64,000 nt of DNA from CAZMNY01 sp964567745 (GCA_964567745.1 CAZMNY010000001.1:124001-188000), one strand, 5' to 3'. Shown: positions 1 through 9,290, counted from the first letter of the stretch. Notes: generated by a model not told the origin, from the letters alone. Numbers and translations: made by a program.

Positions 1-532
1 CGAGATACGTGAACTCGCTGCTGATCGCCGTGCCGACAATGACAAGATCTTGTCGACGGTTGTTGAGGACGAGATGAATCGATTGCCCCGGCGCGAGCGA
101 GTGAGCTTTCGCGAACTTCTCGCTAACGATGACTTCGTTTTGACGGCGGTCGCTGAAATAATCTCCTTGCCGCAAGACGATGCCGTTAATCACCGGCTGA
201 CGCCGATCGGGCAGCGACAGCACTGCGCCGTTAACCGGCTCAGGAACGTTGGCCATATCAACGGTCGCCATGAATCGAATCCGAGTGCGCACTTCGCTTA
301 TGCCCGAAAGCGAGTCGAGCGATTCCAGCTCGCTTAGCGGCACCTTCTTCAGGCCAATCCAAAAATCGGCCATTCGGCATTGGCGATAATAGCGTGATTT
401 CGCCGCGTCCAAGTTGTGAAACGCCGACTGCATCCCGACGAAACATGTAATCCCAACCGCCATGATGCTGGCGATCAAGAACAACAGACCCTTTGCGTCG
501 TAGAGCTCGCGAATGAGTTTGCGCTGAAGCAT
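1..532 (-). CDS. ABC transporter permease, FtsX/MacB type (partial, N-terminal part)
   Basis: Only the first 177 codons lie in the window; the gene runs off the left edge. The translation begins MLQRKLIRELYDAKG and is followed at once by a strongly hydrophobic segment (about residues 15-36). A soluble stretch with tyrosines and a basic patch then begins what should be a large extracytoplasmic domain. This layout is that of COG0577/FtsX-like permeases. The start is two bases after the stop of the ATPase gene (TGA-GG-ATG), so the two genes are translationally coupled. Together they should form an exporter of the LolCDE/MacB/DevCA kind. The substrate cannot be told, and an HlyD-type partner, if any, would lie outside the window. 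Confidence 0.85.
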   Translation of the reverse strand, partial: MLQRKLIRELYDAKGLLFLIASIMAVGITCFVGMQSAFHNLDAAKSRYYRQCRMADFWIGLKKVPLSELESLDSLSGISEVRTRIRFMATVDMANVPEPVNGAVLSLPDRRQPVINGIVLRQGDYFSDRRQNEVIVSEKFAKAHSLAPGQSIHLVLNNRRQDLVIVGTAISSEFTYL

Positions 533-534
533 CC

Positions 535-1278
535 TCACCAGACCACCTCTTCGGGCATGATCGGCGCCTCGTTCGGCAGGTCGCTGGAAATCTCGCCGCT
601 GCGGAGATGGATAACACGGTCGGCAACTTGAGCCAGCGCGGAGTTGTGTGTGATGACGATGACGACCTTGCCGAGTTGCCGATTCAAGTCGAGCAAAACG
701 CGAAGCACTCGCTTGCCCGTCTCAAAATCAAGTGCTCCGGTCGGCTCGTCGCAGAGCAACATCGCGGGGTTTCCCGCTACCGCTCGAGCGATCGCGATTC
801 GCTGCTGCTCGCCGCCTGACAACTGCCCGGGAAAATGATCCGCTCGATCCGTTAAGCCGACAAGTTCGAGCATCTCATCGACATCGCGCGGATTCTGGCT
901 GATCTCCGTCGAGACGAGAATGTTCTCACGCGCGGTCAAATTGGGGACCAGGTTGTAGAACTGAAAGACGAAACCAACGGCATCTCGACGGTAACGAGTC
1001 AGTTCGTTGCGACTACTTCGAGCGAGGTCGTTGCTGCGATAGAGGATCTCACCCGACGACGGCGAGTCGAGTCCGCCGATCAAGTTCAGAATCGTCGTCT
1101 TACCGGAGCCGCTCGGCCCTACGATCGCCAAGAACTCACCCGGCTCAACTCGAAACGACACGCCGTTAAGCACCCGCACATCGACCTCGCCCATGGAAAA
1201 CGTCCTCGAGACGTCCGCCAACTCCAAGATCGGCTCGCCGCTGCGCCCTACCAGGTTCTCGTCCTTTGGCTCGTTCAT
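535..1278 (-). CDS. ABC transporter ATP-binding protein (LolD/MacB-like)
   Basis: The 247-residue protein is a complete nucleotide-binding domain of the LolD/DevA family. Visible motifs are Walker A GPSGSGKTT (about residue 54), the Q-loop in FVFQFYNLVP, the signature LSGGEQQR, Walker B MLLCDEP followed by the D-loop TGALD, and the switch histidine in VITHN. The NLVPNLTARENI stretch after the Q-loop is typical of exporters that drive FtsX-type permeases. The permease gene follows two bases downstream on the same strand, so the pair is an operon. The first codon used is ATG at 1278; no strong ribosome site is visible. The function is ATP hydrolysis powering release or export of an unknown lipid, lipoprotein or peptide substrate. 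Confidence 0.93.
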   Translation of the reverse strand: MNEPKDENLVGRSGEPILELADVSRTFSMGEVDVRVLNGVSFRVEPGEFLAIVGPSGSGKTTILNLIGGLDSPSSGEILYRSNDLARSSRNELTRYRRDAVGFVFQFYNLVPNLTARENILVSTEISQNPRDVDEMLELVGLTDRADHFPGQLSGGEQQRIAIARAVAGNPAMLLCDEPTGALDFETGKRVLRVLLDLNRQLGKVVIVITHNSALAQVADRVIHLRSGEISSDLPNEAPIMPEEVVW

Positions 1279-1848
1279 CGACCATTTTCAGATTTTCTTC
1301 GAATCCGCGCGTTTTGCGCGCGACGACAACCACGTCTTACTCCATTGTACTTCAGCGTGAAATGGGGTATTCGGCTTGCAGTGTACAAGCCGAGACAAAC
1401 GACGAGCCATGTCTCACGCGAGGTCGCACTGAGGCGCGGAGAAATCTGATTCAATCTGTCTCCGCGTGCTTAACGTCTCCGCGTGACCAACTGCTTTCTG
1501 AAAGTAAACCTAATCGCCACTTCCCGGAGCGAAAGGCGACACTAGCGCGGTGGCTCATCTGTCTCGGAGAGACTTCGGGGAAAGTCGTCAAAAAATCTAG
1601 CGACGTTTCTGAAAGTATTAGTCCGGCTGACGCAGGAAATGCCCCGACGAGTGCCAAAGTCATGACATCGAATGGCGCGCGGTTCATGCAAGATTGATCG
1701 ACGCTGTGTTCGACGCGGTGTTTGCAACTGCATACGAACGCCGAGTGAACAGCTTGCCCGTTTCTCGGCCGCCTCTATCGTTCACTCCGCCCCCGCTTTT
1801 CGTCAACGTGATAACGACCGTGAGCGAAGCGTTCTCAAGGAGGATGAG
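1279..1848. other. Intergenic region, 570 bases, divergent promoters expected
   Basis: The region separates the leftward ABC exporter genes from the rightward secreted protein, so it should hold both promoters. Open frames across it have no recognisable protein features. The phrase tctccgcgtg occurs twice (around 1459 and 1478). A clear ribosome site AAGGAGG at 1837-1843 belongs to the next gene. I see no RNA gene or clear promoter boxes. Confidence 0.5.
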
Positions 1849-2787
1849 ATGGCGAGAAAAGGGTGGTTCGGCGGACGGGCGAATCGGCGACAGAAACAAC
1901 GAATCCGACAACATCGCCGCCGGACGTGGCGCCGGTTGACGATGGAGTCGTTGGAAGACCGGCGACTCCTTGCAAGCGACATCGCGCATTACGAACTGCT
2001 TGACGATGGTGGCGTCGCCAGCGACGAAGGAGCATCGGACCCAACAGTGCAAGCTGCCTCCCTTCCGGCCAACCCTGTCAGCGGGCCGAGCTTGATCGAG
2101 CCGCCCGAAAACGGCGGACTCGATGGCGTGGCGACGCAAACCTGGCCCCACTGGCCAACACCGCAAGGCAACAGCGGACCGCTCGATCAAACTCCGCTTG
2201 CCAACTCGTTCTCTTCCTTCCCACTCGGCAACTTCCCATTCACTCCACTCGGCGCGATGCCGACTTGGCCATTCTCGCCAAACTCGCTTGGTGCGAATGC
2301 TAGTTCGACGACGACAGATGAGTATGGACACCACTGTGGAGCGTTCTATGGCGGCTTCATTTGGGGTGGGTTCTTTGCCTTTCCTTACTCGTGGCCAGGC
2401 CCCAACCCATTCCCTTCGCCACGACCGACTCCGCCAACTCCCACACCCGGTCCGACTCCACCCGCGCCAGCGCCGACCCCGCCAGCCAACTCAGCTCCCT
2501 TCGCCATCAACGATCAGGTCCCGCTAGAACTGTCATTAGTTGACGAAGGCAATCCGCAGCTCATCGTCGCAATTCTCAACGACCACCGACTCACCCTGAC
2601 GCCTCGGCGCGATGCGCACGGCAAAACTCGGCTGACGATTCGCGCCGTTGATGCTGAGGGCGACTCGCAAGATGCCGACGTTGTCGTGAATGTGAAACCG
2701 CAAAACGACGTCCCGATTCAACTCATTGATCGACTCGTGATCACCGCGATGGAAAACTGTTTCGGTTTCATATCTTGCCACAACTAG
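1849..2787 (+). CDS. Planctomycete secreted protein with LEPR-type N-terminal motif
   Basis: I chose ATG 1849 because AAGGAGG sits five bases upstream. The 312-residue product opens with a very basic segment (ARKGWFGGRANRRQKQRIR...) followed by MESLEDRRLLAS. This is the short motif seen at the N-terminus of many large planctomycete extracellular proteins (Pfam Planc_extracel type). The middle is rich in Gly, Pro and Trp, with a proline spacer (PTPPTPTPGPTPPAPAP) near residues 190-215. A C-terminal region of about 85 residues (from LELSLVDEGNPQ) looks like a beta-sandwich repeat of the cadherin/Ig type. There is no enzymatic motif. The protein is short for this group, and its 3' end overlaps the next gene by 13 bases, so it may be a truncated member. 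It is probably exported and may act at the cell surface. Confidence 0.75.
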   Translation: MARKGWFGGRANRRQKQRIRQHRRRTWRRLTMESLEDRRLLASDIAHYELLDDGGVASDEGASDPTVQAASLPANPVSGPSLIEPPENGGLDGVATQTWPHWPTPQGNSGPLDQTPLANSFSSFPLGNFPFTPLGAMPTWPFSPNSLGANASSTTTDEYGHHCGAFYGGFIWGGFFAFPYSWPGPNPFPSPRPTPPTPTPGPTPPAPAPTPPANSAPFAINDQVPLELSLVDEGNPQLIVAILNDHRLTLTPRRDAHGKTRLTIRAVDAEGDSQDADVVVNVKPQNDVPIQLIDRLVITAMENCFGFISCHN

Positions 2788-3221
2788 GCATTATCCGGCC
2801 GACTGAACGCATCGCTGTCTTCGACAACGTGGTGTTTATTGGAAACGGTGAGTTTACCGTGTGCCAAGCAGGTCCGGACGCGTCGTCAGAGAAGATGTTG
2901 CCCGTTTTCGTAAGGGTCAATGTGAAGGACGGCGGAACGTTTCGCCTCGACAAGCTAACTCCCTCACGAGTTGCCCGAGCAACACAGTTGGATGTCGAGA
3001 AATTCTCCACACCGTCGACGGAACGACGAAGTTTTTGGTATGGGGTTTCCAAGTTTTCATTTGAAGGCGAACAACTCGTGTTCGCCAAATTCGACTTGGC
3101 CGACTACCAAGTTGGCAATTCACCTGATGGTCCGTTTTACTCGTCGCTCGACAAGAAGACGCTCGTCGAGGTATTTGGTGAGCCGATTCGATACGGCAAG
3201 AACAAGCTCCGAATGCCATAA
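2775..3221 (+). CDS. Hypothetical protein
   Basis: This 148-codon frame starts at TTG 2775; a start further inside is possible. It has no signal peptide, membrane segment or family motif that I recognise. The composition is balanced (FDNVVFIGNGEF, VRVNVKDGGTFRLDKL, FAKFDLADYQV), as expected of a folded beta-rich domain. The end, KKTLVEVFGEPIRYGKNKL, resembles the strand-turn phrase of SmpA/OmlA-like beta-lactamase-inhibitor folds, but this is weak. It overlaps the 3' end of the upstream secreted protein in another frame. It could be an independent gene or a piece of an originally longer secreted protein after a frameshift. Confidence 0.5.
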   Translation: MPQLGIIRPTERIAVFDNVVFIGNGEFTVCQAGPDASSEKMLPVFVRVNVKDGGTFRLDKLTPSRVARATQLDVEKFSTPSTERRSFWYGVSKFSFEGEQLVFAKFDLADYQVGNSPDGPFYSSLDKKTLVEVFGEPIRYGKNKLRMP

Positions 3222-3435
3222 CCGGTACAGATGATTGTCGCGTTCCCCGCCGCTGTGCAGTCGCGATCGAAGTGGCGTTTGCGGTGCTGCCGTGGCGGAT
3301 GGGGGGATTGTGTGGGTCCGGAGTTGGGGTGCTTGAAAGTTCGAGGGCGGGTCGGGTTGGAGAATCGTGTGGCGAATGGACGAAGAAACTACTATGGATA
3401 GCATTCGTCCGTTCATCGCTCCTTCATCTTGAAAT

Positions 3436-4602
3436 GTGTCCAGCCCTGTGTCGAAATCCAGTTTTCACCGTTACCCATTTTGGTCGCCTAGATTCTGGCA
3501 TGGGATGCGAGTCTCCGCTTGGTTTCGGCTCGTGAGCGAACACGGTTTTCGCATTCATCCGTTTCGTTGGCCGCTCGCGTTCGGCGTCACCGTCGTTTCG
3601 TTTATCAACACGATTCTCGGCACAATCCAGTCGCTCATGTACGGCGCTCGGATCAAGTCCACCGAGATCGAACAACCCCCGGTGTTTATCATTGGGCACT
3701 GGCGAAGCGGAACGACCCATCTGCACGAGTTGATGGTTCGCGACGCCGGTTTCGGATACCCCACGACCTATGAGTGCTTCGCGCCTCACCATTTCCTGCT
3801 CACCCGCAAGCCGATGATTCTGTTTGGCGGTTGGCTGCTGCCGCGAAAACGTCCAATGGACAACATGGCCGCGGCTTGGGACCGGCCTCAGGAAGACGAA
3901 TTCGCACTCTGCTCAATGGGAACGCCAACGCCCTATCGCCGTATGGCGTTTCCCAACGACGAGCCATGCCATCAAGAGTTTCTCGACATGTCCGGCGTGT
4001 CGGAATCGGATCTTAAGTCATGGCAGGCCGACTTAAGGCAATTCGTGCGTCTGCTTACGTTTGACAAGAAGCGCCGAATCATCCTCAAGTCTCCGCCGCA
4101 CACCGGGCGCATCAAAGCCATCGCCGACGTCTTTCCCGGAGCCAAGTTTATTCACATCGCGCGAGACCCGCATTCCGTCTTTCCTTCGACACAGCGACTT
4201 TGGCGATCGCTCGACGAGGCGCAGGGAATGCAAATCCCCAAACACGAAGATCTTGATGAATTTGTTCACTCGTCGATGGAGCGAATGTATCGAGCGTTCT
4301 TTCAGCAACGCGGCGAAATTCCGGCAAGCGACATTATTGATGTCACCTACGAGGATCTGGTCGCCAATCCTATCGAACAACTTGAACGTATCTATCGAGA
4401 ACTCGATCTAGGCGATTTCGAGAAGCAGCGGGCGCATTTCGAAGACTACCTTGGCTCACAGCGCGACTACAAGACGAACAGGCACGACCTTCCGCCGGAA
4501 GCGGCCGCCGAAGTCGATCGCCGCTGGGGCTTCTTCATGGATGAATACGGCTACGCGAAGGCGAGTGAGCGCAAGGCCAGCGAAGACGACGGATCCGACT
4601 AG
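3436..4602 (+). CDS. Sulfotransferase family protein
   Basis: The 388-residue product is a PAPS-dependent sulfotransferase-fold enzyme (Sulfotransfer_3 type). The 5'-phosphosulfate-binding loop is FIIGHWRSGTTHLHELM (residues 84-100). The 3'-phosphate-binding segment is FIHIARDPHSVFPSTQRLW, about residue 236 onward. The KSPPHTGR stretch just before it is typical of the group. A hydrophobic N-terminal segment (about 48-66, GVTVVSFINTILG) suggests membrane association. The acceptor (carbohydrate, lipid or protein) cannot be inferred. The start is GTG 3436 with no clear ribosome site. The end overlaps the convergent glnD gene by four bases. Planctomycete genomes carry many sulfatases and sulfotransferases, so the family fits the host. 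Confidence 0.9.
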   Translation: MSSPVSKSSFHRYPFWSPRFWHGMRVSAWFRLVSEHGFRIHPFRWPLAFGVTVVSFINTILGTIQSLMYGARIKSTEIEQPPVFIIGHWRSGTTHLHELMVRDAGFGYPTTYECFAPHHFLLTRKPMILFGGWLLPRKRPMDNMAAAWDRPQEDEFALCSMGTPTPYRRMAFPNDEPCHQEFLDMSGVSESDLKSWQADLRQFVRLLTFDKKRRIILKSPPHTGRIKAIADVFPGAKFIHIARDPHSVFPSTQRLWRSLDEAQGMQIPKHEDLDEFVHSSMERMYRAFFQQRGEIPASDIIDVTYEDLVANPIEQLERIYRELDLGDFEKQRAHFEDYLGSQRDYKTNRHDLPPEAAAEVDRRWGFFMDEYGYAKASERKASEDDGSD

Positions 4603-7223
4603 CCCTCGTCGCTCTCCAAACTGGCGATCGCCGTCAAGATCGCCTGCCTAATTTCGTCTAGGCGATCGAGATCGACGATCTTGTTGCCCTGTTTGTCATC
4701 GACGTAAAAGACATCGGCCACCTGATCCAAGTGAGTGCCGATCTTGGCGAAGTAGACGGATAGGCCAAGTTCAAACAAGGTGCGCGAGATGCAATAGAGC
4801 AATCCGAGCCGGTCATAGGCGAACACGTTGACGATGGTGTGGGTGTCGGACGTATTGTTGTCAAACCAAACTCGAGTCGGCATTTGTTGACCGCTGCGTT
4901 TGTCGCTCTTATCGGTCGGCCAACCCGCTCTGAAGACCGGCGGCTTGGCGCTCGGGTCTTTCACGGCGGCGACCAAAGCATCACTGATCTCTCGCAAACG
5001 ATCTTCCGGCGGTTCACCTGCGAAATCCAGATCGACGACGTAGAATCGGTCCAACACGAGCCCGTCCGCCAGCGTGTGAATCTCGGCCGAGAGAATCTTC
5101 GAACGGTGGCTGCTCAGTGCCCCTGTGAGGCGATGAAAAATGCCATCCGTTTTCTGTTCATGCGCCGCGAACGTGTACTCGACCGCCTGCCGTTCCTCCA
5201 CATACCGTCCCCAGGCCGCGACTTGCTCAACCGTCAATTCGCGCAGCGACTCCATCTCGTGGGAAACGACGTCCGCGTCTCGAACGGCGAGATAGCCGGT
5301 TGGCAGGGACGCGACAAGACGCTCCCACGCCTCCTCGTCTTCCGATTCCGGCACTCGCTTCAAAACTTCAGCCCGCTTCTCTTCGCTCTGTTTGTCAACA
5401 TTGAATTCGCCGCCTGCCAGCTGACGTCGCGTCCGTCTGTAGAGGTCCGTGAGCAGTTCAATCTTCCAGTCGTTTAGCACGCCAGGGCCCACCGCGTCGA
5501 TGTCGGCGCAAGTCAACAAATAGAGCATCTTCAGTGCTTCCGTCGATCCGATTTCGACGGCGAACCCGACGATCACAGACTCGTCTTCCAAATTCTGGCG
5601 AAAGGCGATGTGAGCCATCCGCAAGTGCTTCAACACAAGAAGCTGGATCAACTCACGATCTGCGTCGGGAATCCTCAGTCGTTCGGCGACTTCGCCCGCC
5701 ATCTCCGCGCCAAGTTCGCTATGGTCTCTCGTGAATCCCTTGCCGAGGTCGTGCAACAGGAGCGACAAATGGAGAATCAGCTTTCGATTCAAACTTCGAT
5801 ACGCGTCGCCCATCGGCCCCGGATCATCAACCATCGCGGCAGCCGCCTCGACAGCCCGAAGGGAGTGTTCATCGACCGTATACTTGTGGTACTCATTGAA
5901 TTGAAGCAGCGCGCGCGCGTGTTTCATGGGAGGAATAATCTTCTCCAACACGCGCAATTCGTGAAGCCGCCGAAGTTGTTCGCCCAATCGCCCGGGCTGC
6001 GACATCAAACTGAGGAACTGTTGGATGGACTCCGCGTTCACCTCCACCTCGACCGAATCCATCATGTCTTCGCGGATGGCTTGCCAAGTGTCATGGTGGA
6101 TCCGCATTTGCGCCAGATTCGCCAACTCCATCAAACGTAAAACTTCGGCCAAGTTGCCTTTGAGTTCGGCCAAGCCAGCTCGAGTCACCAAGATGTGCTT
6201 GGGGCCGACCTTGAAGTTAGGGCCGACTCGGCGCGTTGCGATTAGCCCGAGCGCCACGGCGCCGAGCGTCGGGGGTCGGGCGATCTTTCCAAAATGGGCG
6301 ACTGTGTACCGCACGTAAGACGTGTGTTCAAAATACTCCTGCATGAATTTCTCGACCGGCAAGACGCCCTCTTCGCCAGTGAAATTGCGCAGCTCTGAGA
6401 TTCTCAACTGCTCCGACTTATCCAAAACATCCTGCCCGCGACCGGCGTGGAAGTGCAGTTCATTTCGCAAGCGAAGCAAGTACTCGCGCGCCTCGCGCAG
6501 TCGTCTCCTCTCCTGTGGCAGCAACACGCCCATGTCACGCAAGTTATGCAGCTCAGGATGGCCGTAGCGAGTGAATCCGACCCAACGCATAAATTGAATC
6601 TCGCGAAGCGCGCCTCGCGACCGCTTGACGTTGGGCTCGAGAAGATAGACCGTCTCGCCATATTGCTTTCTCTCCTTCCGCCTCGCCCTCACCACCTCGG
6701 GAATGAGTCGGCGCAGGCCCTTCTTCGCCGTCCGGCGAAACGTCGTCATGTAGAAATCGAAGAGCTGCCTGCTGCCGGCCAAGTAGCGTGATTCGGCGAG
6801 CGACGTGAAGATAGTCGGATCTTGGAGCGACAATTGGCAGGCCTGGCGAACGGTCCTGACGCTGAATCCGAGTTCAAGTCGCAGGTCGTAAATGCCGTGG
6901 GTGAATCGCCTGGCCAACGGCGCGACGACGTTTTCGGCGCCCGGTTCATGGAGAAGCATCAGATCGACATCGGAATACGGGGCGATGTCGCGGCGTCCAT
7001 AGCCGCCATGGGCAACTAATGTTGCGGCGTCCTCAGGATTCTCGGCGTCCGCGAATGAAGCCTGAAACACGTCGAGAATCACGCCGTCCATGAGATTGGT
7101 CAGGCTGGCGCAAACTTGACTGCCCGGCGTACCGCTCAGGTGGGCCTTGCGAGCCTTCTCGCGCCCCGCCCGCAACCGCTCTCGCAAGTGTTCAATGTCG
7201 AGAGGATTCTCGGGTGCGTCCAT
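4599..7223 (-). CDS. glnD: [Protein-PII] uridylyltransferase / uridylyl-removing enzyme
   Basis: This 874-residue protein is GlnD, the sensor of glutamine that adds or removes UMP on PII. The nucleotidyltransferase motif GGYGRRDIAPYSDVDLMLL (about residues 73-91) has the expected two Asp. A GlnE/GlnD-linker region follows. An HD hydrolase domain is marked by LLLHDLGKGFTRDHSELG, and two C-terminal ACT domains include VFAYDRLGLLYCISRTL. Length matches the family (about 850-900). I start at ATG 7223; an in-frame TTG lies nine bases upstream, and neither has a good ribosome site. It lies 30 bases after glnB on the same strand, giving an amtB-glnB-glnD cluster. Its likely target is the Tyr51-bearing PII encoded next to it. 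Confidence 0.96.
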   Translation of the reverse strand: MDAPENPLDIEHLRERLRAGREKARKAHLSGTPGSQVCASLTNLMDGVILDVFQASFADAENPEDAATLVAHGGYGRRDIAPYSDVDLMLLHEPGAENVVAPLARRFTHGIYDLRLELGFSVRTVRQACQLSLQDPTIFTSLAESRYLAGSRQLFDFYMTTFRRTAKKGLRRLIPEVVRARRKERKQYGETVYLLEPNVKRSRGALREIQFMRWVGFTRYGHPELHNLRDMGVLLPQERRRLREAREYLLRLRNELHFHAGRGQDVLDKSEQLRISELRNFTGEEGVLPVEKFMQEYFEHTSYVRYTVAHFGKIARPPTLGAVALGLIATRRVGPNFKVGPKHILVTRAGLAELKGNLAEVLRLMELANLAQMRIHHDTWQAIREDMMDSVEVEVNAESIQQFLSLMSQPGRLGEQLRRLHELRVLEKIIPPMKHARALLQFNEYHKYTVDEHSLRAVEAAAAMVDDPGPMGDAYRSLNRKLILHLSLLLHDLGKGFTRDHSELGAEMAGEVAERLRIPDADRELIQLLVLKHLRMAHIAFRQNLEDESVIVGFAVEIGSTEALKMLYLLTCADIDAVGPGVLNDWKIELLTDLYRRTRRQLAGGEFNVDKQSEEKRAEVLKRVPESEDEEAWERLVASLPTGYLAVRDADVVSHEMESLRELTVEQVAAWGRYVEERQAVEYTFAAHEQKTDGIFHRLTGALSSHRSKILSAEIHTLADGLVLDRFYVVDLDFAGEPPEDRLREISDALVAAVKDPSAKPPVFRAGWPTDKSDKRSGQQMPTRVWFDNNTSDTHTIVNVFAYDRLGLLYCISRTLFELGLSVYFAKIGTHLDQVADVFYVDDKQGNKIVDLDRLDEIRQAILTAIASLESDEG

Positions 7224-7253
7224 AGAAATCAACGTAGAGAAGAATGGGGAAAA

Positions 7254-7592
7254 CTAAAGCGCCTCCTCGCCCGTCTCGCCAGTCCGAATGCGGATTGAGT
7301 CCTGCAAATCAGAAACGAAAATCTTTCCGTCTCCAATTTGGCCGGTCTGCGCCGCGCCGAGAATCGTATCGACGACGACCTGCAAAGTCGACTCGGAGCA
7401 TACGACTTCGAGTTTTACTTTGGGCACAAAGTCGACCGCGTACTCCGTACCGCGGTACATCTCCGTGTGGCCTTTTTGTCGACCAAATCCCCTCACCTCC
7501 GTCACGGTCATCCCGTACACGCCTTTTTCGGTGAGTGCATTCTTGACGTCTTCCAATTTAAAGTGACGCACGATCGCTTCAACTTTTTTCAT
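7254..7592 (-). CDS. glnB: Nitrogen regulatory protein PII (with Tyr51)
   Basis: This 112-residue PII trimer subunit binds 2-oxoglutarate and ATP/ADP and controls ammonium uptake and assimilation. The start ATG 7592 is set by AAGGAG six bases upstream. The T-loop region GFGRQKGHTEMYRGTEY places a tyrosine at residue 51, the site GlnD uridylylates. The C-terminal signature IGDGKIFVSDLQDSIRIRTGE is intact. It sits between amtB (upstream) and glnD (30 bases downstream) on the same strand. Linkage to amtB is the classic glnK arrangement, so the protein probably also gates the AmtB channel; it could equally be called glnK. A second PII gene at 39816 lacks Tyr51. Confidence 0.96.
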   Translation of the reverse strand: MKKVEAIVRHFKLEDVKNALTEKGVYGMTVTEVRGFGRQKGHTEMYRGTEYAVDFVPKVKLEVVCSESTLQVVVDTILGAAQTGQIGDGKIFVSDLQDSIRIRTGETGEEAL

Positions 7593-7776
7593 CACGTTCT
7601 CCTTATGAACGGCGCCGACTCCGCATGCGCTCACTGTACGTCGGACTACCAATTTTCGATCCGAAAATCGATTCTCCGTATGTGCGGCACTGGTTGACCA
7701 GTGCTATCCCCAATGACGTTCTTCTGCAAAAGCCATTGCCAGCCAGCAGCACCGAAACATTCGTCGTTCGTGTGCT

Positions 7777-7886
7777 ACTAGTGCTGCGTTACGCCTTAGT
7801 TTTAGGGTGGCGCACCCGATTCGCCGTGGCGGGCGTTGACCAAACGAATTGTCGATCCCAATTCCAAGCTGTAACACAGCACTAGT
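7777..7886. mobile_element. 110-bp MITE-like inverted-repeat element
   Basis: The stretch begins actagtgctgcgttac and ends gtaacacagcactagt, so its ends are near-perfect inverted repeats (16 bases with one mismatch, extendable further). It fills the 306-base gap between amtB and glnB. The last 26 bases of the element recur exactly at 24655-24680, upstream of the rhomboid-like gene, but without the partner arm. A short non-coding element with conserved terminal inverted repeats and a solo end elsewhere fits a non-autonomous transposable element. It could also fold into a long hairpin in the amtB-glnB transcript. Confidence 0.6.
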
Positions 7887-7898
7887 TTACCTGTTCCA

Positions 7899-9290
7899 CT
7901 AAAGGAAAATATAGCCCTCTTCACCATGTTGGCTTAGATCAAGCCCTTGCATCTCTTCGTCAGGCTTAACTCGAAGGCCCATCGTCAGGTCGAGTACTTT
8001 CAAAAGAATGAATGTCACAATGGCTGAAAAGATCCAAGTGACGATCACAGCAACGATTTGGCCAATCAACACGCGAACCTCTCCATCGATTAGCCCCAGG
8101 CCATCGGCACCGTTGAGGTCCGAAACCGCTCGAGTCGCGAAAACGCCAGTGAGAATGGCGCCGAGAGTTCCACCCAAACCGTGCACGCCGAACGCGTCCA
8201 GCGAGTCGTCATAACCAAGTTTTGATTTGAGCGCCGTGCAGCCGTAATAACAGACGATGCCCGCAATCGCCCCCATCAAGATCGCCGGCATCGGATTGAC
8301 GAAACCAGCGGCCGGAGTGATGCAGACCAAACCTGCGACCGCGCCCGAGGCGGCGCCCAACGCGCTCGGCTTGCCTCGCATGATCCATTCCATCAGCGCC
8401 CAAGCGACCGCGCCCGACGCGGCGGAGAAGTGAGTCACGACGAAGGCGCTTGAGGCAACACCGTCAGCGGCCAACTGGCTTCCCGCATTGAACCCAAACC
8501 ACCCAACCCACAACATCGCGGCACCCATCGTCGTGTATGTCAAGTTGTGAGGCGGCATCGAGTCTTTTCTGAAACCCAGACGATTTCCAAGAAGCAACGC
8601 CGCAATCAAGGCCGATACGCCGGAACTAATATGAACGACTGTTCCGCCCGCAAAGTCCAGAGCACCTCCGGCCCAAGCGGCACCCTTCCCGGCATCAATA
8701 TCGGCCGTCGAATTGAACGCCAAAATGCCGCCGTCCCACACCCAGTGACAAAGCGGACAGTAAACGAGCGTTCCCCAAAGCACGCTGAAGACAACCATCG
8801 TGCTGAACTTCATGCGCTCCGCGAACGCGCCGCAAATCAAAGCGGGCGTGATGATAAAAAACATGCCTTGGAACAACATATGGGTCAACATCGGAATGTC
8901 GCCAGACATCGGCGTCACCGGCCCGTTCGCCGTTTCCGAGTAATAACGTTGTACGCCTTGCATGAAGAGGTATTCGCCATTGCCGATGTAGGCACCATCT
9001 CCGCCGAATGACAACGAATAGCCCCAAAGCGCCCAGACGACGGTCATCAAGCCCATCAGGAAAATGCACTGCATCATGACGCCCAGGACGTTTTTCTTGC
9101 GAACAAGGCCGCCATAAAACATCGCCAATCCAGGCGCCGTCATGAACAGCACGAGCGCGCTAGAAACCAGCATCCAAGCGTTATTGCCTGTATCGACCGG
9201 TTCAGAATCCTGTGCGTAAAGTGGAGTGACAAGCATTCCAACAAGCAACAGAACGCACAAAGGCAGGGCGAAGGGAAAGAGGGAGCGCAT
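7899..9290 (-). CDS. amtB: Ammonium transporter
   Basis: This 463-residue Amt-family channel moves ammonium across the inner membrane. I start at ATG 9290 because it gives a proper signal sequence (MRSLFPFALPLCVLLLVGMLVTPLYAQ); AGGTG lies upstream. About eleven hydrophobic segments follow, beginning with NNAWMLVSSALVLFMTAPGLAMFYGGLVR, the family hallmark. The conserved DFAGGTVVHISSG and FGVHGLGGTLGAI stretches carry the pore histidines. The C-terminal tail (LRVKPDEEMQGLDLSQHGEEGYIF) is the conserved PII-contacting segment. The PII gene glnB follows after the inverted-repeat element. The 317 bases upstream (9291-9607) should hold the promoter. Confidence 0.97.
   Translation of the reverse strand: MRSLFPFALPLCVLLLVGMLVTPLYAQDSEPVDTGNNAWMLVSSALVLFMTAPGLAMFYGGLVRKKNVLGVMMQCIFLMGLMTVVWALWGYSLSFGGDGAYIGNGEYLFMQGVQRYYSETANGPVTPMSGDIPMLTHMLFQGMFFIITPALICGAFAERMKFSTMVVFSVLWGTLVYCPLCHWVWDGGILAFNSTADIDAGKGAAWAGGALDFAGGTVVHISSGVSALIAALLLGNRLGFRKDSMPPHNLTYTTMGAAMLWVGWFGFNAGSQLAADGVASSAFVVTHFSAASGAVAWALMEWIMRGKPSALGAASGAVAGLVCITPAAGFVNPMPAILMGAIAGIVCYYGCTALKSKLGYDDSLDAFGVHGLGGTLGAILTGVFATRAVSDLNGADGLGLIDGEVRVLIGQIVAVIVTWIFSAIVTFILLKVLDLTMGLRVKPDEEMQGLDLSQHGEEGYIFL

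Noticed and set aside
1266..1697. Plus-strand open frame of 143 codons upstream of the secreted protein
   Set aside because: Composition is not protein-like and it overlaps the ABC ATPase start; no ribosome site.
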